64,000 bases of DNA from Schizochytrium sp. TIO01 (taxonomy: Eukaryota; Sar; Bigyra; Thraustochytrida; Thraustochytriidae): NCBI GenBank assembly GCA_004764695.1, contig SMSO01000035.1:680001-744000 (forward strand), read 5' to 3'. Below are positions 1 to 10,648 of this stretch, in pieces. The notes beneath the pieces are model-generated. The model was not told where the DNA came from. It saw nothing but the letters and a program-made list of their open reading frames with translations, and made no database searches. A program made the position numbers and the translations under genes. Within the stretch, counting starts at the first letter, position 1; each line of letters opens with the position of its first letter.

Positions 1-795
1 CCTGATACCGACGATGAGGGCCAACTTGTAACCCCTTTGTTGCAAAGCTTCCGGGGTGTAGCGGCTGTCATCCCATCAAGTTGCTGTGGTATACTTGGTC
101 AACAACACATTTCCACAATCTTGGTTCTTTCTGATGTGATTTCAGCGTTAGGAAGTGGAATGACTGTAAAGTTTTTCCCCTTGTTCTTCAAGCAGAGGCT
201 CGAGCTCACACCTGTTTCTGTAAACTTGATTTACATTGTTCTACCCATCTTCATGACGTGTATTTCACTTATATCTAGAAGGATTGCTGTTCGCATGGGG
301 AGAATTCAGGTCTGCATAGTTCTAAGTCTTGGAGGCTGTGCAAGCCTGTTCGCTCTCGCAGCATATGCAGACGCAGCACACCCCTCTATTGGGGCAGTTC
401 TCGGCATTTATATGTTGAGCACGATACAGCATAGTTCTAGACCTCTACGTAAAGCGATATTGATGGATTATGTAGAGAAAGCACGCAGGGCACGCTTTAA
501 TTCGATTGATTCTGTCACACGTTTGAATTGGAGTGGGAGCGCCTTCTTAGGTGGCATCGCTATCGACCATTCTGGCTTTGGACGACTCTTTGGCGTGACG
601 GCTTTCATCCAGTTAATCTCCACATTGATACTTTTCGTTCTCGTGCCGCTCGTTCCAATTCATGAATCCCGACGTAGGCTAGATTCGGAGGATGATCCGG
701 CAGCGGAGGATTTTATGGCTGACATGGAAGACAGCATCATGACAAACACACACCGGCCACCAAACTTTAGTAACGATTCTGCTTCTCAAGAATAG
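1..795 (+). CDS. Major facilitator superfamily transporter, C-terminal part (5' end outside window)
   Basis: The reading frame is open from base 1 to the TAG at 793-795, so the gene starts upstream; the 264 residues visible are only the C-terminal portion. They contain about six hydrophobic segments, the size of the second half of a 12-helix MFS carrier. A basic loop between early helices (S-R-R-I-A-V-R-M-G-R) resembles the conserved MFS cytoplasmic loop with spaced arginines and glycine. A further basic stretch (R-P-L-R-K-A-I-L-M-D-Y-V) precedes the last helices, and the tail is acidic and soluble (S-E-D-D-P-A-A-E-D). The substrate cannot be told. It should sit in a membrane as a secondary carrier. 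It converges on the SF3B2 gene with 298 bp between the stops. Family-level call only. Confidence 0.75.
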   Translation, partial: PDTDDEGQLVTPLLQSFRGVAAVIPSSCCGILGQQHISTILVLSDVISALGSGMTVKFFPLFFKQRLELTPVSVNLIYIVLPIFMTCISLISRRIAVRMGRIQVCIVLSLGGCASLFALAAYADAAHPSIGAVLGIYMLSTIQHSSRPLRKAILMDYVEKARRARFNSIDSVTRLNWSGSAFLGGIAIDHSGFGRLFGVTAFIQLISTLILFVLVPLVPIHESRRRLDSEDDPAAEDFMADMEDSIMTNTHRPPNFSNDSASQE

Positions 796-1093
796 ATAGA
801 GGAAGCTTATCTTTGTCTCACTGATGCACCCCTCATTTGGGAAGAGAGTAAAAATTTAAATGGAAAGAAAATGTGATATAGGTAGATTGGAGTATGTTGG
901 AGAAGTGAAAAAGAAAAAAGAAGTATATGCTAGCTAGACAACTCCAAATAGAATTAATGATTTTATTTTGAAATGAAAGAATAAAATAAATTTAAGAGAT
1001 TTGCCAAGACGATAAATGCATTCGGTCAACAGCCAGCTTTGTAAAAGCCTCTTTGTGCAAAAGCAGCTGAGGCCTGTAGATGTGGGTACGAAA

Positions 1094-2899
1094 TCAGAAC
1101 TTGAAGTTTTGCTCCAAGTGGTCGGCTTCATCATCGTTCTCACCATCTCCAATGGTTTTTGAAGTAGATTGGTTGGTGTCTCTTGTTTTCCCATGAATAT
1201 CTTTCGATTCACTATTTTCCAAATCCCTTTTTGCGTTGTTGGGTCCATGTTGGTTAGACGAGCCACTACTCAGGTCATACTTATACGAAGTTGCAAATGT
1301 TTCATCACCAACAGTTGCCTGTTTCTGTGCAATAACTGTAAACAAACTCTTATCATGATCCTGGTTTTCCTTTTGCACTTTAAGTGTTCGGTGTGCCTGT
1401 TCGTCCTCACCTAGGCTTTCCGAACGCTGACGTTTGCGAGTTTGCGAGTTTACTTCTGTAGAAGTTACTTCGTTTGTTTGTTTCTGATCTTGTGACACAT
1501 CGGATGCAGCGTCATCCCCAGCAGCACCACTCTTCTCACTCTCTGCATCACTGTCAAGATCAGGTTCATCCTCACTCTCCTCACTCTCATCTTCCTCATC
1601 AGATTGAAGGACGCCCCAGTGTTCAACCGCACCTGGCGCCTCGTTTGCTTCAGCATTATTTCCACTACTCTTTTCATCATCATTCGTCGAAGCTAGGACA
1701 CCATCGCCAAAGAGGGGGCGACCAAATTGATCCACTGGCGCTTTCCCCCATCCGCCTTCATGAAATCCAAAACGAGCTCCAGCTGGAAGAGGTGCATTCA
1801 CTCCAGGGACATCTAATTCAGGATACGAAGGTGGTGGACCATGGCGCTGCATATTTAAAAGCCATGGAGGAGGGCTGTTTTCTTTCATGCCAAGAGCTTT
1901 CCGCAGAGCAGAGGAAAGCGCACCAGGTTTGAACTTGCCAGTATCTAATTGGTGCTCCATGCCTTCATAGTAAATTTCACCATGGGCCTTAAGAGTTGGC
2001 TTGGTCTGATATTTGAAGAAGGCGTCATGGAGAACCTGGAAATCAATATCCATCACGCCCATCTTGGGTGCTACACGGTCGCGTGCAATTTGTCGCGCTT
2101 TCTTCTCGGCCTCTTTCTCTGCTAGCTCCGCCCGAATTTTATTGATGCCAGTTTCTGCAATAAAGTCTGGCAACTTATAAGCAACTCGCTCAAGACCTCG
2201 TTTACCTTGCAAGAACTTGCGAAGCGCGGACCAGTGTCTTGGCACCGCTACTGAGTTTGAATTTGCCTTCAAGTTGAGCAGAAGCACTGGATCAGGAGAT
2301 GCTACATCATGTGCTTCAACGAGGTCAGGCCTAGGAACAACCTGCTTTAGCTCAGCCACTGTGAAGCGCGCTAGCTTTTTGCGTTGGGCCTTGCTCAGAT
2401 GTTTCTCTCGTGGACTTTTTTCATCTTCCTCATCAAGCTCCTCCTCTTCGTCTGAGTTGTCAAGTGCTGTTTCATCTCTGATTTCTCTTTCACTAGATTT
2501 GCTAAGGCGGAGAGAATTTTCTGTTGCATTCTTTGATTCGTTGCGTTTCTGCTTCAGCAAATCTACGTTCTCCTTGCCATTTGCTGCGGCCTGCTCAACC
2601 TCCGCGAAGCGTTTAAATACGCCTTCGAGTGCAGCAAGTTCGCCCGTGAGCTGATTGAGGTCAAGTTTTTCAGGGACGTAATCTACATCGGTAATATTTT
2701 GTGAGGTATTTGCTTTGGCTTGCGAGGCTGCGTCAGCTGCCTTGGTGCCCTTGGCTGAAGGCGCAGATCCAGCGTCAGCAATGGAAGAAGAAACCTCTTC
2801 AACAGCACGCTGTTCCTGCTTTTGTTGTTTCTTACGTTGCCTCTTTTTCGCGTTGCGAGTAAGTTTGCGCTGAGCAGCGCCTCCAGTTTCTGCGCCCAT
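1094..2899 (-). CDS. SF3B2: Splicing factor 3b subunit 2 (SF3B2/SAP145/Cus1)
   Basis: 601 residues. SF3B2 is part of the SF3b complex of U2 snRNP, which anchors U2 to the branch-site region of introns. The central block, about residues 180-320, is the DUF382 core: it begins at A-E-L-K-Q-V-V-P-R-P-D-L-V-E and includes W-S-A-L-R-K-F-L-Q-G-K-R-G and a conserved P-D-F-I sequence. A PSP (proline-rich) module follows, with P-P-P-W-L-L-N-M-Q-R-H-G-P-P-P-S-Y-P and a G-W-G-K-A-P-V-D motif. The N-terminus is lysine-rich coiled coil and lacks the SAP domain of the human protein. The C-terminal 200 residues are acidic and serine-rich. The ATG at 2897-2899 is the first in frame after an upstream stop near 2960. 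A minus-strand AATAAA-like signal lies near 961-969. Confidence 0.93.
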   Translation of the reverse strand: MGAETGGAAQRKLTRNAKKRQRKKQQKQEQRAVEEVSSSIADAGSAPSAKGTKAADAASQAKANTSQNITDVDYVPEKLDLNQLTGELAALEGVFKRFAEVEQAAANGKENVDLLKQKRNESKNATENSLRLSKSSEREIRDETALDNSDEEEELDEEDEKSPREKHLSKAQRKKLARFTVAELKQVVPRPDLVEAHDVASPDPVLLLNLKANSNSVAVPRHWSALRKFLQGKRGLERVAYKLPDFIAETGINKIRAELAEKEAEKKARQIARDRVAPKMGVMDIDFQVLHDAFFKYQTKPTLKAHGEIYYEGMEHQLDTGKFKPGALSSALRKALGMKENSPPPWLLNMQRHGPPPSYPELDVPGVNAPLPAGARFGFHEGGWGKAPVDQFGRPLFGDGVLASTNDDEKSSGNNAEANEAPGAVEHWGVLQSDEEDESEESEDEPDLDSDAESEKSGAAGDDAASDVSQDQKQTNEVTSTEVNSQTRKRQRSESLGEDEQAHRTLKVQKENQDHDKSLFTVIAQKQATVGDETFATSYKYDLSSGSSNQHGPNNAKRDLENSESKDIHGKTRDTNQSTSKTIGDGENDDEADHLEQNFKF

Positions 2900-5399
2900 C
2901 GCTTCGTGCTCTCCCGTTTTGATTGCTCGAGCTTCTTCTTTTGCTCGTGCTTCTTCTCCTCACCAGAAGGGGGCATCTCTAATTGGCTTGCTATCATGAT
3001 GATAGAATGAACCTTATCAGGAGCTACTTCGTAGCACCTAGTATGCTTTTCTTTAAGCAAGTGCTAGTTCTGATACTAGTAGGTATCCACTAATGTAAGC
3101 TGTAGTGAGACTACAGGTTTAGGTACCTATACTATATTAAAAATTTTTTAAAAAATTCAGATAGTAAAGGTGAATCATTCCATAATAGGCCCTCTCCTTC
3201 TACAATGAAGTGATTGTTGTAACTTGAGTCTTTACTCAATTCAAAGTAATAATACTAAGGATACTCTGCCTTGCCAGGAGCTCCTCCTCTCAATGCTTTG
3301 GCTCGGATATCTATACACTTATTGGGCATTTAATAAAAAGGTGAATCAAAATTATATAGATATAAATTTCATCTTCAGGTGATATTTCTTTGAATCAGGA
3401 TCAACCTTGTTCTATGCTAGGTAGTAACACGGATGAAACCCGAGTGAGCGACTAATATATATATATAGAATCTAGGTCACAACTCTTCAAATATTACTAG
3501 AGAATCCTTTTAGATGGATAAGAACTTACGTAGAGACAAAGTTGTTTTAAAATTATATTATCATAGTAGTCTGTAAGGCAAGGCCAGAGTTAGTTGGTTT
3601 GGTGGCGCCTAATTTTAATCTTTTTAAAGTAAATGGATAAATTTCCTCTTGGGATTTCTTAAAATAATTGAAACATTAATTAAGATTTCCTTTATAACGT
3701 TCACACACAAGGAAAATTATCCATTGTGTTGAAGCAGAGTCTCCAACTGTTTCACAATTCCTTAAATAAAAATTTCAAGTTTCCTTTACCGAAACTGGCG
3801 TTGATTTGTTGAACTGAGTTTGAAAAGTCAAGCTCCTGGTGAACTGGAGAGTTCCGACTTAATATAACCTGCTTTGATAGACCAGCACTAAAGAATTTCA
3901 GGAGCTTTGGTGGCGGTCTTTTCGGCAAATTTAAGTTGAGGATTCTTTTATTATAGCTTCAGACTCTAAAAGCATAGTTTCCTTGATAGCTGGGATGAAC
4001 ATTTTAGCGCACAGTTATTGCGAGAGTTTACTGTTTTAAGTTGAAACCATACTCGGGTATGGTGATAATTAGTAAATCAAAGTTGGTTTCTAACGACCTA
4101 GAGCATCGAATTGCGCTATATGTTTGATCGAGGTTTTCCTCTGGTTGCAATAATATATATGTGAAAAGTAGTCGTTTTCATAACACTTCTACTTTGACTA
4201 CATACAAAACGCTTTTGCTAGAAAACTGTTCCAAAACATCGAAACTGTGAACGTATCCCAACAGATCATCTTTTAAATTACTAAGAATCTAAGGGCACAT
4301 TTCACAATATGAACTAGGTATAGAGGTCCCACAAGTGCCGCCCATTCCTGAAGAGCACACCACCAGAGAATTTGATATCTGAGTGGTTTATTCTCGTGTT
4401 TGCCGAAGTCCTCTGGAGGTACAAGCAGATCTATATTTCCACCTATGCTAGTATAAATTCATCCCGAAATAAAGGTGTAGTAGTAAGAGTAGAATTCAAT
4501 TGCAATACTGCTGCTTGTTGTATGAGTTGAGCACAGTGATCAAAGGGGGTTAGCTTTTCCAATATGAAGAATGTTATCGGGTTTGTAGACACGAACAATA
4601 ACATTAGATGCCATTAGTATACCAGCAACACTCCTGTCTTGAAAAGAGCCAAGTTTATAGCTCCCGGCGTAACAAGAGATTCAAATGAGCTTTCGTCGTG
4701 CATTCTGCCCGTCTCTGAATTTAACCTGACGGTGCCAAGTTTCGCTTTTAAATATCATAACGTGCATAAAATTGAGGCTATCTCAAGGAATATTCTTTTC
4801 ACTCGGATTGAAACCCATAATATGGACCAACTGAGCTAGACCAGAGCAATGACGTACGCTTCATGAACTTGTAGTACCTACTATGGTATCCTTGGAGATT
4901 AAAAAAAAAAAAAAGGGGGAGTTTATTATTATTGTTATTTTAAAATGGTGAAACCTCGTTTAAAATCCAGAGTTAATTGTGGATTTTTTTCACAAACTCA
5001 CGAGTATTAAAGCGCGAAATGTCTCTAACCAGCCTCATTATTCAGGAGAGCAACGGTATGATTAGATACATTGATTCGTTATTACAGATTGAAAATAAAG
5101 TCTCCATTCCTCGGACTTTATAACTGACGTACAAATTTTTTATTCCCCCGATCTTACCTTTTACTCCGATGACGAGGCGCGTTGAGGTTGCACACCATCT
5201 CACGCTATTTACATTTATTTACATTTCAGAAGTTTCGAGGTGCAAGTTACATAGAGCATCCCGTGGTGATAAAGGTGCGTAATAAAAAAGAGAGAAAAGA
5301 AGAGACAGATGTCTTTCACAATTTTATTTCTCAGTACTGTACCTATGAAAACATTATATAATCTCCAAATGGTATAAGAAGTGGAGGTTAGGTAAGAAA
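2900..5399. other. Non-coding stretch, AT-rich
   Basis: No convincing gene was found in these 2.5 kb. The first 200 bp are the upstream region of the SF3B2 gene (minus strand), with short CTAGTA and AGGTA words near 3065-3130. The rest is AT-rich, with only short open frames of ordinary random composition (one of 66 codons at 4639-4839) and a poly-A run followed by G near 4900-4919. Confidence 0.6.
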
Positions 5400-7974
5400 A
5401 TGGAGTGGCAAAGGAACCACCAAGCTCCAAGAGCTATGAATGAACCAAACCTTCAATTCAAATTATCAAAGTACTTCAACCAGAAGTTTGGCGCCTCAGC
5501 AAGTGCGCTTCAGATGCTTCCCCGGAGGCAATCGCATGTATGCAAGTTGACATTCGGGACACCTATGGGTGTGGTTTATTCCAGCAACGCAGCACTGACC
5601 ATACCATTATCTACGCCATAGTGTCTTCCGCCAAGCAAAAAGGGAATTTCAAGTGCCAGATTGGTGCCTATCCAGATGCTTGCGCTGTCTACATAGGGGT
5701 CAATTTGCAAACACGTAGCCGATCGCAATTTCCCATGCCGCCAGAGGCATCATTTTGCGCTTCCTATCCAACGACATGCTTTGATAATTGTATTGGAATC
5801 GCGGGTAAATTCAACCCCGCGATTGGGCACTAGCCGCGCTTTGTCACTATAGGAAATGCAAGTTTGGAAAGTATAAAGGTTAAATTAAAGATGAGGAATT
5901 GATCTAGCAGACAGGTTACTACCACCAAGAAGAACGAAATGATGAGAACGTTCTGAGAAAGTCAGTGGAAACTGCTGTGCTTAGGTATTACTGCTCAGCA
6001 CATTTTTGGGGCCGTAACTCCAATGAACAGTCTTCATCCAGTTAATTAAAAGTTGCCGTGAGCGATTATTCTCGACACGTTGCTGGAAAAGGTTTAAGAA
6101 GCGGCCCGTCTATTTGGTATCTAGGTGTCTATGTAGGTAGGTTACCTAGGTAAACACAATCTACAATTAACTAATTAGTAAGAGTGGGAGTCTCTCCAGA
6201 TCTGTGCAGTATATAGGTACTAGTCAGCTAAAGCTGTCTCGCATTCCTCTTCTCTTCTCATCGATCGATAAATAGATTCATCAATGATCCTTGCAAGGTT
6301 GGTCTACTGTTAGTACAAAGTGCAAAGCGCGACGTAGTAGTCCCTTGTTCCTTCTTCCTTCTTGTCCCGCCTAAACACCGTGTAAGCACCGCTGAGCACT
6401 TGGTGCAAGTAATATGCTAAATACCTTGAAATGAACTAGGGAGAACCTCGTAGTAGATAAAAGCAGGGAGACGATTTTTTTTAATTTAAAAAAAAAAGAA
6501 AAGAAAAGAAAGGAAGTATACTAGTGACTACTAGGAGCATACATACTACCTTATCTCTTTTTTTAAATTCCCCTCCAACTTGAATAAAAGTTGTTTTATG
6601 GTCGAGAAATCAGGTAGTAGTCCTTTAAATGACGATGATGACTATTATTATTATTATTATTACTACTACTACTACTACTACTACTATTCATGCAGGCCAT
6701 GATTGACGAGTCCAAAGTATTTGGCCTACTTTTCCAGTATGTTCTGTCGAGGGTTTTACAAATGAAGCCGAAGGTTTTTTTATTTATCATCTCAGAGCAA
6801 TAGCTAATCAACTATTGTCTCGTGCGACCTCGCGTGCAGTTATTCTCCGTCGCTCCTCCCGAACCCGTGTCCGCCTGAACTAGCAGCAGACTTACGACGA
6901 CATTTCACTTTCGACCCTCTTCAGACTTTTCTGTAATTAGGACTACCTAGGTAGGTAGGCGCCCTTTTAATTATTATTGTTATTAAGTATAGTATTAAAA
7001 ATTAAAAATTAATATAATGAAAATAAATTAAGCATGCACGCCACGTTTTTCCCATGGCCGCCTATGTTGCAGCCGAAGGAGGCAATAAAAATCATAATCA
7101 TTCACCAGATTATCTGTCTCAAACTTTTCACTAAAAAGTAGTACATCAGCAACTCAAATACCTACCTATCTACCTATCAATGAAGATGTTTGAGGTTTTG
7201 AGAAGAGGGCAGTAGTATGTAGCTCGACACCTTGTCGATACATTGTGATGTAGGCACATGCTACAATTATGTTAGTTTCTATTACAGTAGGATCCCCTCC
7301 TTTTGTCTATGGCACTCCAATGTTGCAATTGTTTTCAAGCCTATTTCCTGCTTTTCTTAACTTTAATACCTGGAGTCAGTCACTCTAAGCATTGTTCCAG
7401 ATTGAGATAGGGGCTATGACCATTACTAACCAATTTACTAATGGAAATAAAAAAAATAGAAAAATACTGCCCACTGCTTTTATCCGTGCCCATCAAGGAA
7501 CTACTAGAAGGAATAAAATATGCTTAAACGAGCAGCGAAGTGACCCGAGTCTCTGCTCCTTAGTTGCTTGATAAGACATCCGACAAATGACACTTCTTGG
7601 ATGGTTGCATGAAAGGAGAATAAATCAAGCGTGAACACGCCTCATCTTTGACTTGGAAATACGTGATATTAAAACAAACTCCACGACTTCGATTCATTGC
7701 TAGACTTTGTCTTCCCGGTAAGGACGTTAAAAAAAATTGAAACCTGTAAAAGTTAGTAGTATTAGGTATTACCAATAGGTAGGTAGGTGCCTTTTATCAC
7801 CTTTGACGAAGTTTAGTGACAAGCAAAAGCAATTTCATCCGAAAGGCAAATCATCCAAAGCACCTTATCTGAAAGCAAAACCCAAACTCGATTTCCTGCT
7901 ATTGCCTACGTTGACAAACACGTCAAGGAGAACTTCGTCCCTTCGAGGCCTTAACTACAAACGTTTTAGGTGAC
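5400..7974. other. Non-coding stretch with possible decayed coding DNA
   Basis: Two overlapping plus-strand frames at 5400-5621 and 5540-5833 have higher complexity than their surroundings, including a cysteine-rich stretch, but match no family I recognise and may be decayed. Beyond 5834 nothing codes convincingly. Short (TAGG)/(TACC) clusters occur near 6130-6155, 6944-6960, 7158-7180 and 7774-7791; the last lies about 190 bp upstream of the BOLA1 start. Confidence 0.45.
6642..6688. repeat. Compound (ATT)n/(ACT)n microsatellite
   Basis: About six ATT units run directly into about eight ACT units on the plus strand. It is one of the few clear period-3 arrays in the window; most others have period 4. 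It is non-coding, although it opens a short minus-strand frame of serine and asparagine runs. Confidence 0.85.
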
Positions 7975-8373
7975 ATGCTTGCCACAGCAAGGCTTGGACT
8001 GCGTGTGAGTCGAGTAAACCTCCAGCGCCGTGGCATGTTCGTCATGGCAGCCGACGCCCAGCCCGTTCAAACCTCAATTGAGACCAAACTCAATGCAGCA
8101 TTTGCCCCGCTACACCATCTCCAAGTCCTCAACGAGTCTGGCAGCCACAATGTCCCCAAGGGTTCTGAAACTCACTTCAAGGTTGTTGTTGTGAGCGATA
8201 AGTTCGATGGTCTTAAACTCATCGAGCGCCACCGTCTCGTCCAAGCAACTCTTGAAGAGGAACTTCAGAGTGGCGTACATGCTCTTTCGATTATTGCCAA
8301 GACCCCGTCACAGTGGGATGACAAGCCCCAGGTTCCTCCCTCGCCAAACTGCCGCGGGGGCAGCAAGCGCTAA
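7975..8373 (+). CDS. BOLA1: BolA-like protein 1, mitochondrial
   Basis: 132 residues, the usual size for BOLA1. BOLA1 partners the monothiol glutaredoxin GLRX5 in mitochondrial iron-sulfur cluster handling. Residues 1-28 are basic and acid-free until the first Asp at 27, with R-R-G-M-F, like a mitochondrial presequence. The BolA fold spans about 33-114. It shows the BOLA1-specific loop N-E-S-G-S-H-N-V-P-K-G-S-E-T-H-F-K-V (His59 in the cluster-binding loop), the helix R-H-R-L-V, and the invariant C-terminal histidine in G-V-H-A-L-S (His102). The tail S-P-N-C-R-G-G resembles the end of animal BOLA1. The ATG at 7975 is the first that gives a presequence. No intron is apparent. It converges on the DUS1-like gene, 690 bp away. 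Confidence 0.93.
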   Translation: MLATARLGLRVSRVNLQRRGMFVMAADAQPVQTSIETKLNAAFAPLHHLQVLNESGSHNVPKGSETHFKVVVVSDKFDGLKLIERHRLVQATLEEELQSGVHALSIIAKTPSQWDDKPQVPPSPNCRGGSKR

Positions 8374-9063
8374 ACTCGGTCTTCTCGTTCGCAGGAGGTC
8401 CTGACTATGGATCCCTATATCCTAGTTCACTTTGACTGAATACCCTCATTTGGAGGCTACGGAACACTCTCTCTGTGGGAACGGTCATTGCCCTATCTGG
8501 GATTTGTACAAGCTTGCGAGAGGCACTTTAAATAATTACACAACCCCGTCAGTTTCTGCCATCGCATATACCCAGACTTCACATCGTTATCATACTTTAC
8601 TACATTTTTTAAGTTCCATTTTTTCCATTTATTATTTAAAGATGTGCTCATTTCAATGTTAGCTGGTAGGCTCGGCAAGTGTTCCGTGCATGCATACAAT
8701 TTTGCTGTTCTTACAAATTAGTGTACATACCTTTTCATGACGAACATGGTGCTGAGTTGTTTGGGAAACTATGGAAGCAGCTTCCCAGGTTCCAGAGTAA
8801 ACAATTGCCAATGATAATATCGAAAGGTATACACAGTTTCACGCCAATTTTAATTAGTCTAACAATACACATATATGCAGGCCAGTCGAGCACATTGGAG
8901 GATTGGTATCTGCTGTGACTGACGAAATCGCCAGTATGCCTGGCCAACACACTGACACATGAAGTTTCTAGGGTTTTTCAAGTATCCAGTATGTGACGAA
9001 ACAAAACGAGATCTCTAACATATTCCTCAATAAAGTGATGTGATTTTTCCAGAAGTCAAGATT
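8374..9063. other. Intergenic region between convergent genes
   Basis: This 690-bp gap lies between the 3' ends of BOLA1 (+) and the DUS1-like gene (-). It should hold both 3' untranslated regions. Only short, overlapping, opposite-strand frames of random composition are present. No RNA gene was seen. Confidence 0.6.
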
Positions 9064-10230
9064 TTATGGCGCGTCATTATCTGTCCGAGCCTGGTGGGTT
9101 TCCAAGACCAGCTCTGGTCTTCGTAACTCTCGCATTGAGGTCAATAAGGTTTTCCCAGGAAAGTTGGTATGTAAATCTGGAGCTGGCAACCCTCGCGCTT
9201 CTGCCATCAGCACTAACATACACAAATACTGCCATGGTGTTTCCATCCACGGCCTGGATATAATGGTCCACCACCGCAGCAACTCCGGGCGGTCTTTGAG
9301 TGTGCTTCTGAGGATCCATCGAAGATGAACCTCAAGATGACGAAAGTCAGGAACTGGAAAGCGCATAGAATAATGTAGATATTCTTCGGCAAGTTCAATT
9401 GCGTATTCATCACTAATTTTATTGTTTTCATCAAGAAGAAGACGTGGATTTGCAAGTAGCTCAGATGCAAACATAATCCCACTTATCTTTGAGCGCTGCA
9501 ATAACGCATCAGCTTCTACCTTGCTTGCAAAGCCACCATTCGCAACCACAGGAATTTCCAAGGCATCTGCAATTTGGCAGACTGTTTCTACATCCGTTGG
9601 GCCTTGACCCTTTTGAGCACGAGTTCGGGCATGTACAGCAAGTAATGAACAGCCTGCATCTTCTAGACGCCTTGCAAATTCTACTGTAGCTTGGTGAGAT
9701 TCCAAAAGCCTTATTTTACACCATATAGGACACTCTAAAGATGAAGCCATTACACGAACAATTTCTATAACAAGATCTGGCTCGTCTAACAAAAATGCGC
9801 CATATCGACCACGCTCCGCACATGTCTGTGGGCAACCCAAATTGAGGTCGATGGCTGCAACCTTGTCTTGTATTAGCCGTCCAGCAGCTACCAAAGTTTT
9901 TGCGTCTCTACCTGCCAGTTGGGCAACCACTGGAGACTTTTCGTCCTTGACATCAAGAAGGGAAACTTCATAAGGCTCCCCACGAACAAGTTTGTCTGCA
10001 GGAATCATGGGCAGATAGCAAAGATCGACGCCATATCGCCGCACAAGCTCTCGGAAAGCTCTCTCACTGCCGCGAACCATAGGTGCGCACATATATTTTG
10101 GTGCCCCAAGGACGCCTTCATAGAACGCCCGGCCCCGCAGGCGCTGTGCTTGCATCTTACTCCAAGCCGCCTTCAACGCGACGCCCAAGAGTTTCTTTCT
10201 CCCTTGTTGAGGTTTTGGATGGCCCCACAT
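9064..10230 (-). CDS. DUS1L: tRNA-dihydrouridine synthase, DUS1 type
   Basis: 388 residues. DUS enzymes are FMN-dependent and reduce uridines in the tRNA D-loop; DUS1 family members act on U16/U17. The TIM-barrel starts near residue 47 (M-C-A-P-M-V). The catalytic cysteine is Cys133 in D-L-N-L-G-C-P-Q. It is followed by the DUS1-type R-G-R-Y-G-A-F-L-L-D-E. Lys172 (W-C-K-I-R) and His200 in A-V-H-A-R-T-R-A-Q-K-G are the expected FMN and tRNA contacts, and N-G-G at 231-233 is the phosphate-site loop. The first 45 residues are a basic extension. The C-terminus is shorter than in animal DUS1L and lacks an obvious extra RNA-binding module. The ATG at 10228-10230 is the first in frame. Confidence 0.92.
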   Translation of the reverse strand: MWGHPKPQQGRKKLLGVALKAAWSKMQAQRLRGRAFYEGVLGAPKYMCAPMVRGSERAFRELVRRYGVDLCYLPMIPADKLVRGEPYEVSLLDVKDEKSPVVAQLAGRDAKTLVAAGRLIQDKVAAIDLNLGCPQTCAERGRYGAFLLDEPDLVIEIVRVMASSLECPIWCKIRLLESHQATVEFARRLEDAGCSLLAVHARTRAQKGQGPTDVETVCQIADALEIPVVANGGFASKVEADALLQRSKISGIMFASELLANPRLLLDENNKISDEYAIELAEEYLHYSMRFPVPDFRHLEVHLRWILRSTLKDRPELLRWWTIISRPWMETPWQYLCMLVLMAEARGLPAPDLHTNFPGKTLLTSMRELRRPELVLETHQARTDNDAP

Positions 10231-10648
10231 CAGGCAGGAATTTAAAATATACTAATATATACACTACGACAATATAATAATCAAATCAAACTTTAAATAA
10301 AAGAAAATAATGGAACAGTACTCAAGCGTTGATCCAAACTATGTACATGTTGAAGGACTTCCCAAAGCAGTCTGCCCAAGGGGAAATAGAAGTTCCATTT
10401 TATGTCTCGAATCGAGAAATGGAATGTCGGGTCTCCCCATGCAGGAGTTCATGCAAGGAATTGCCTTGGGAATTAATGCCCTTATTAATATATTAAAAAT
10501 TAATGCAGAATATCTGGTTTTGTGTGATTAAACATTGGGTGCTTCGTCCAAACAGAATACTTATCGAAACAAAGGTACGGGAGAAAAGATGGTACTCATT
10601 CTATTGAATTAACGCTGCCATATCAATTCGCTCCTGGTTAGTTTGATC
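10231..10648. other. Intergenic region, probable DUS1 promoter and crotonase 3' region
   Basis: This 418-bp gap separates two minus-strand genes. It contains a plus-strand frame of 73 codons (10310-10531) with no recognisable motif, which I regard as chance. The DUS1 promoter should lie near 10231-10310. Confidence 0.55.

Noticed and set aside
2683-3060. Overlapping K/E-rich minus-strand frame that might be a frameshifted SF3B2 N-terminus
   Set aside because: The DNA is purine-rich on the coding strand, so more than one frame gives charged peptides. The main frame has its own ATG at 2899 with no sign of a break.
5400-5833. Two overlapping plus-strand frames with cysteine-rich segment
   Set aside because: No family recognised and no single frame of convincing length. 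Could be decayed coding DNA.
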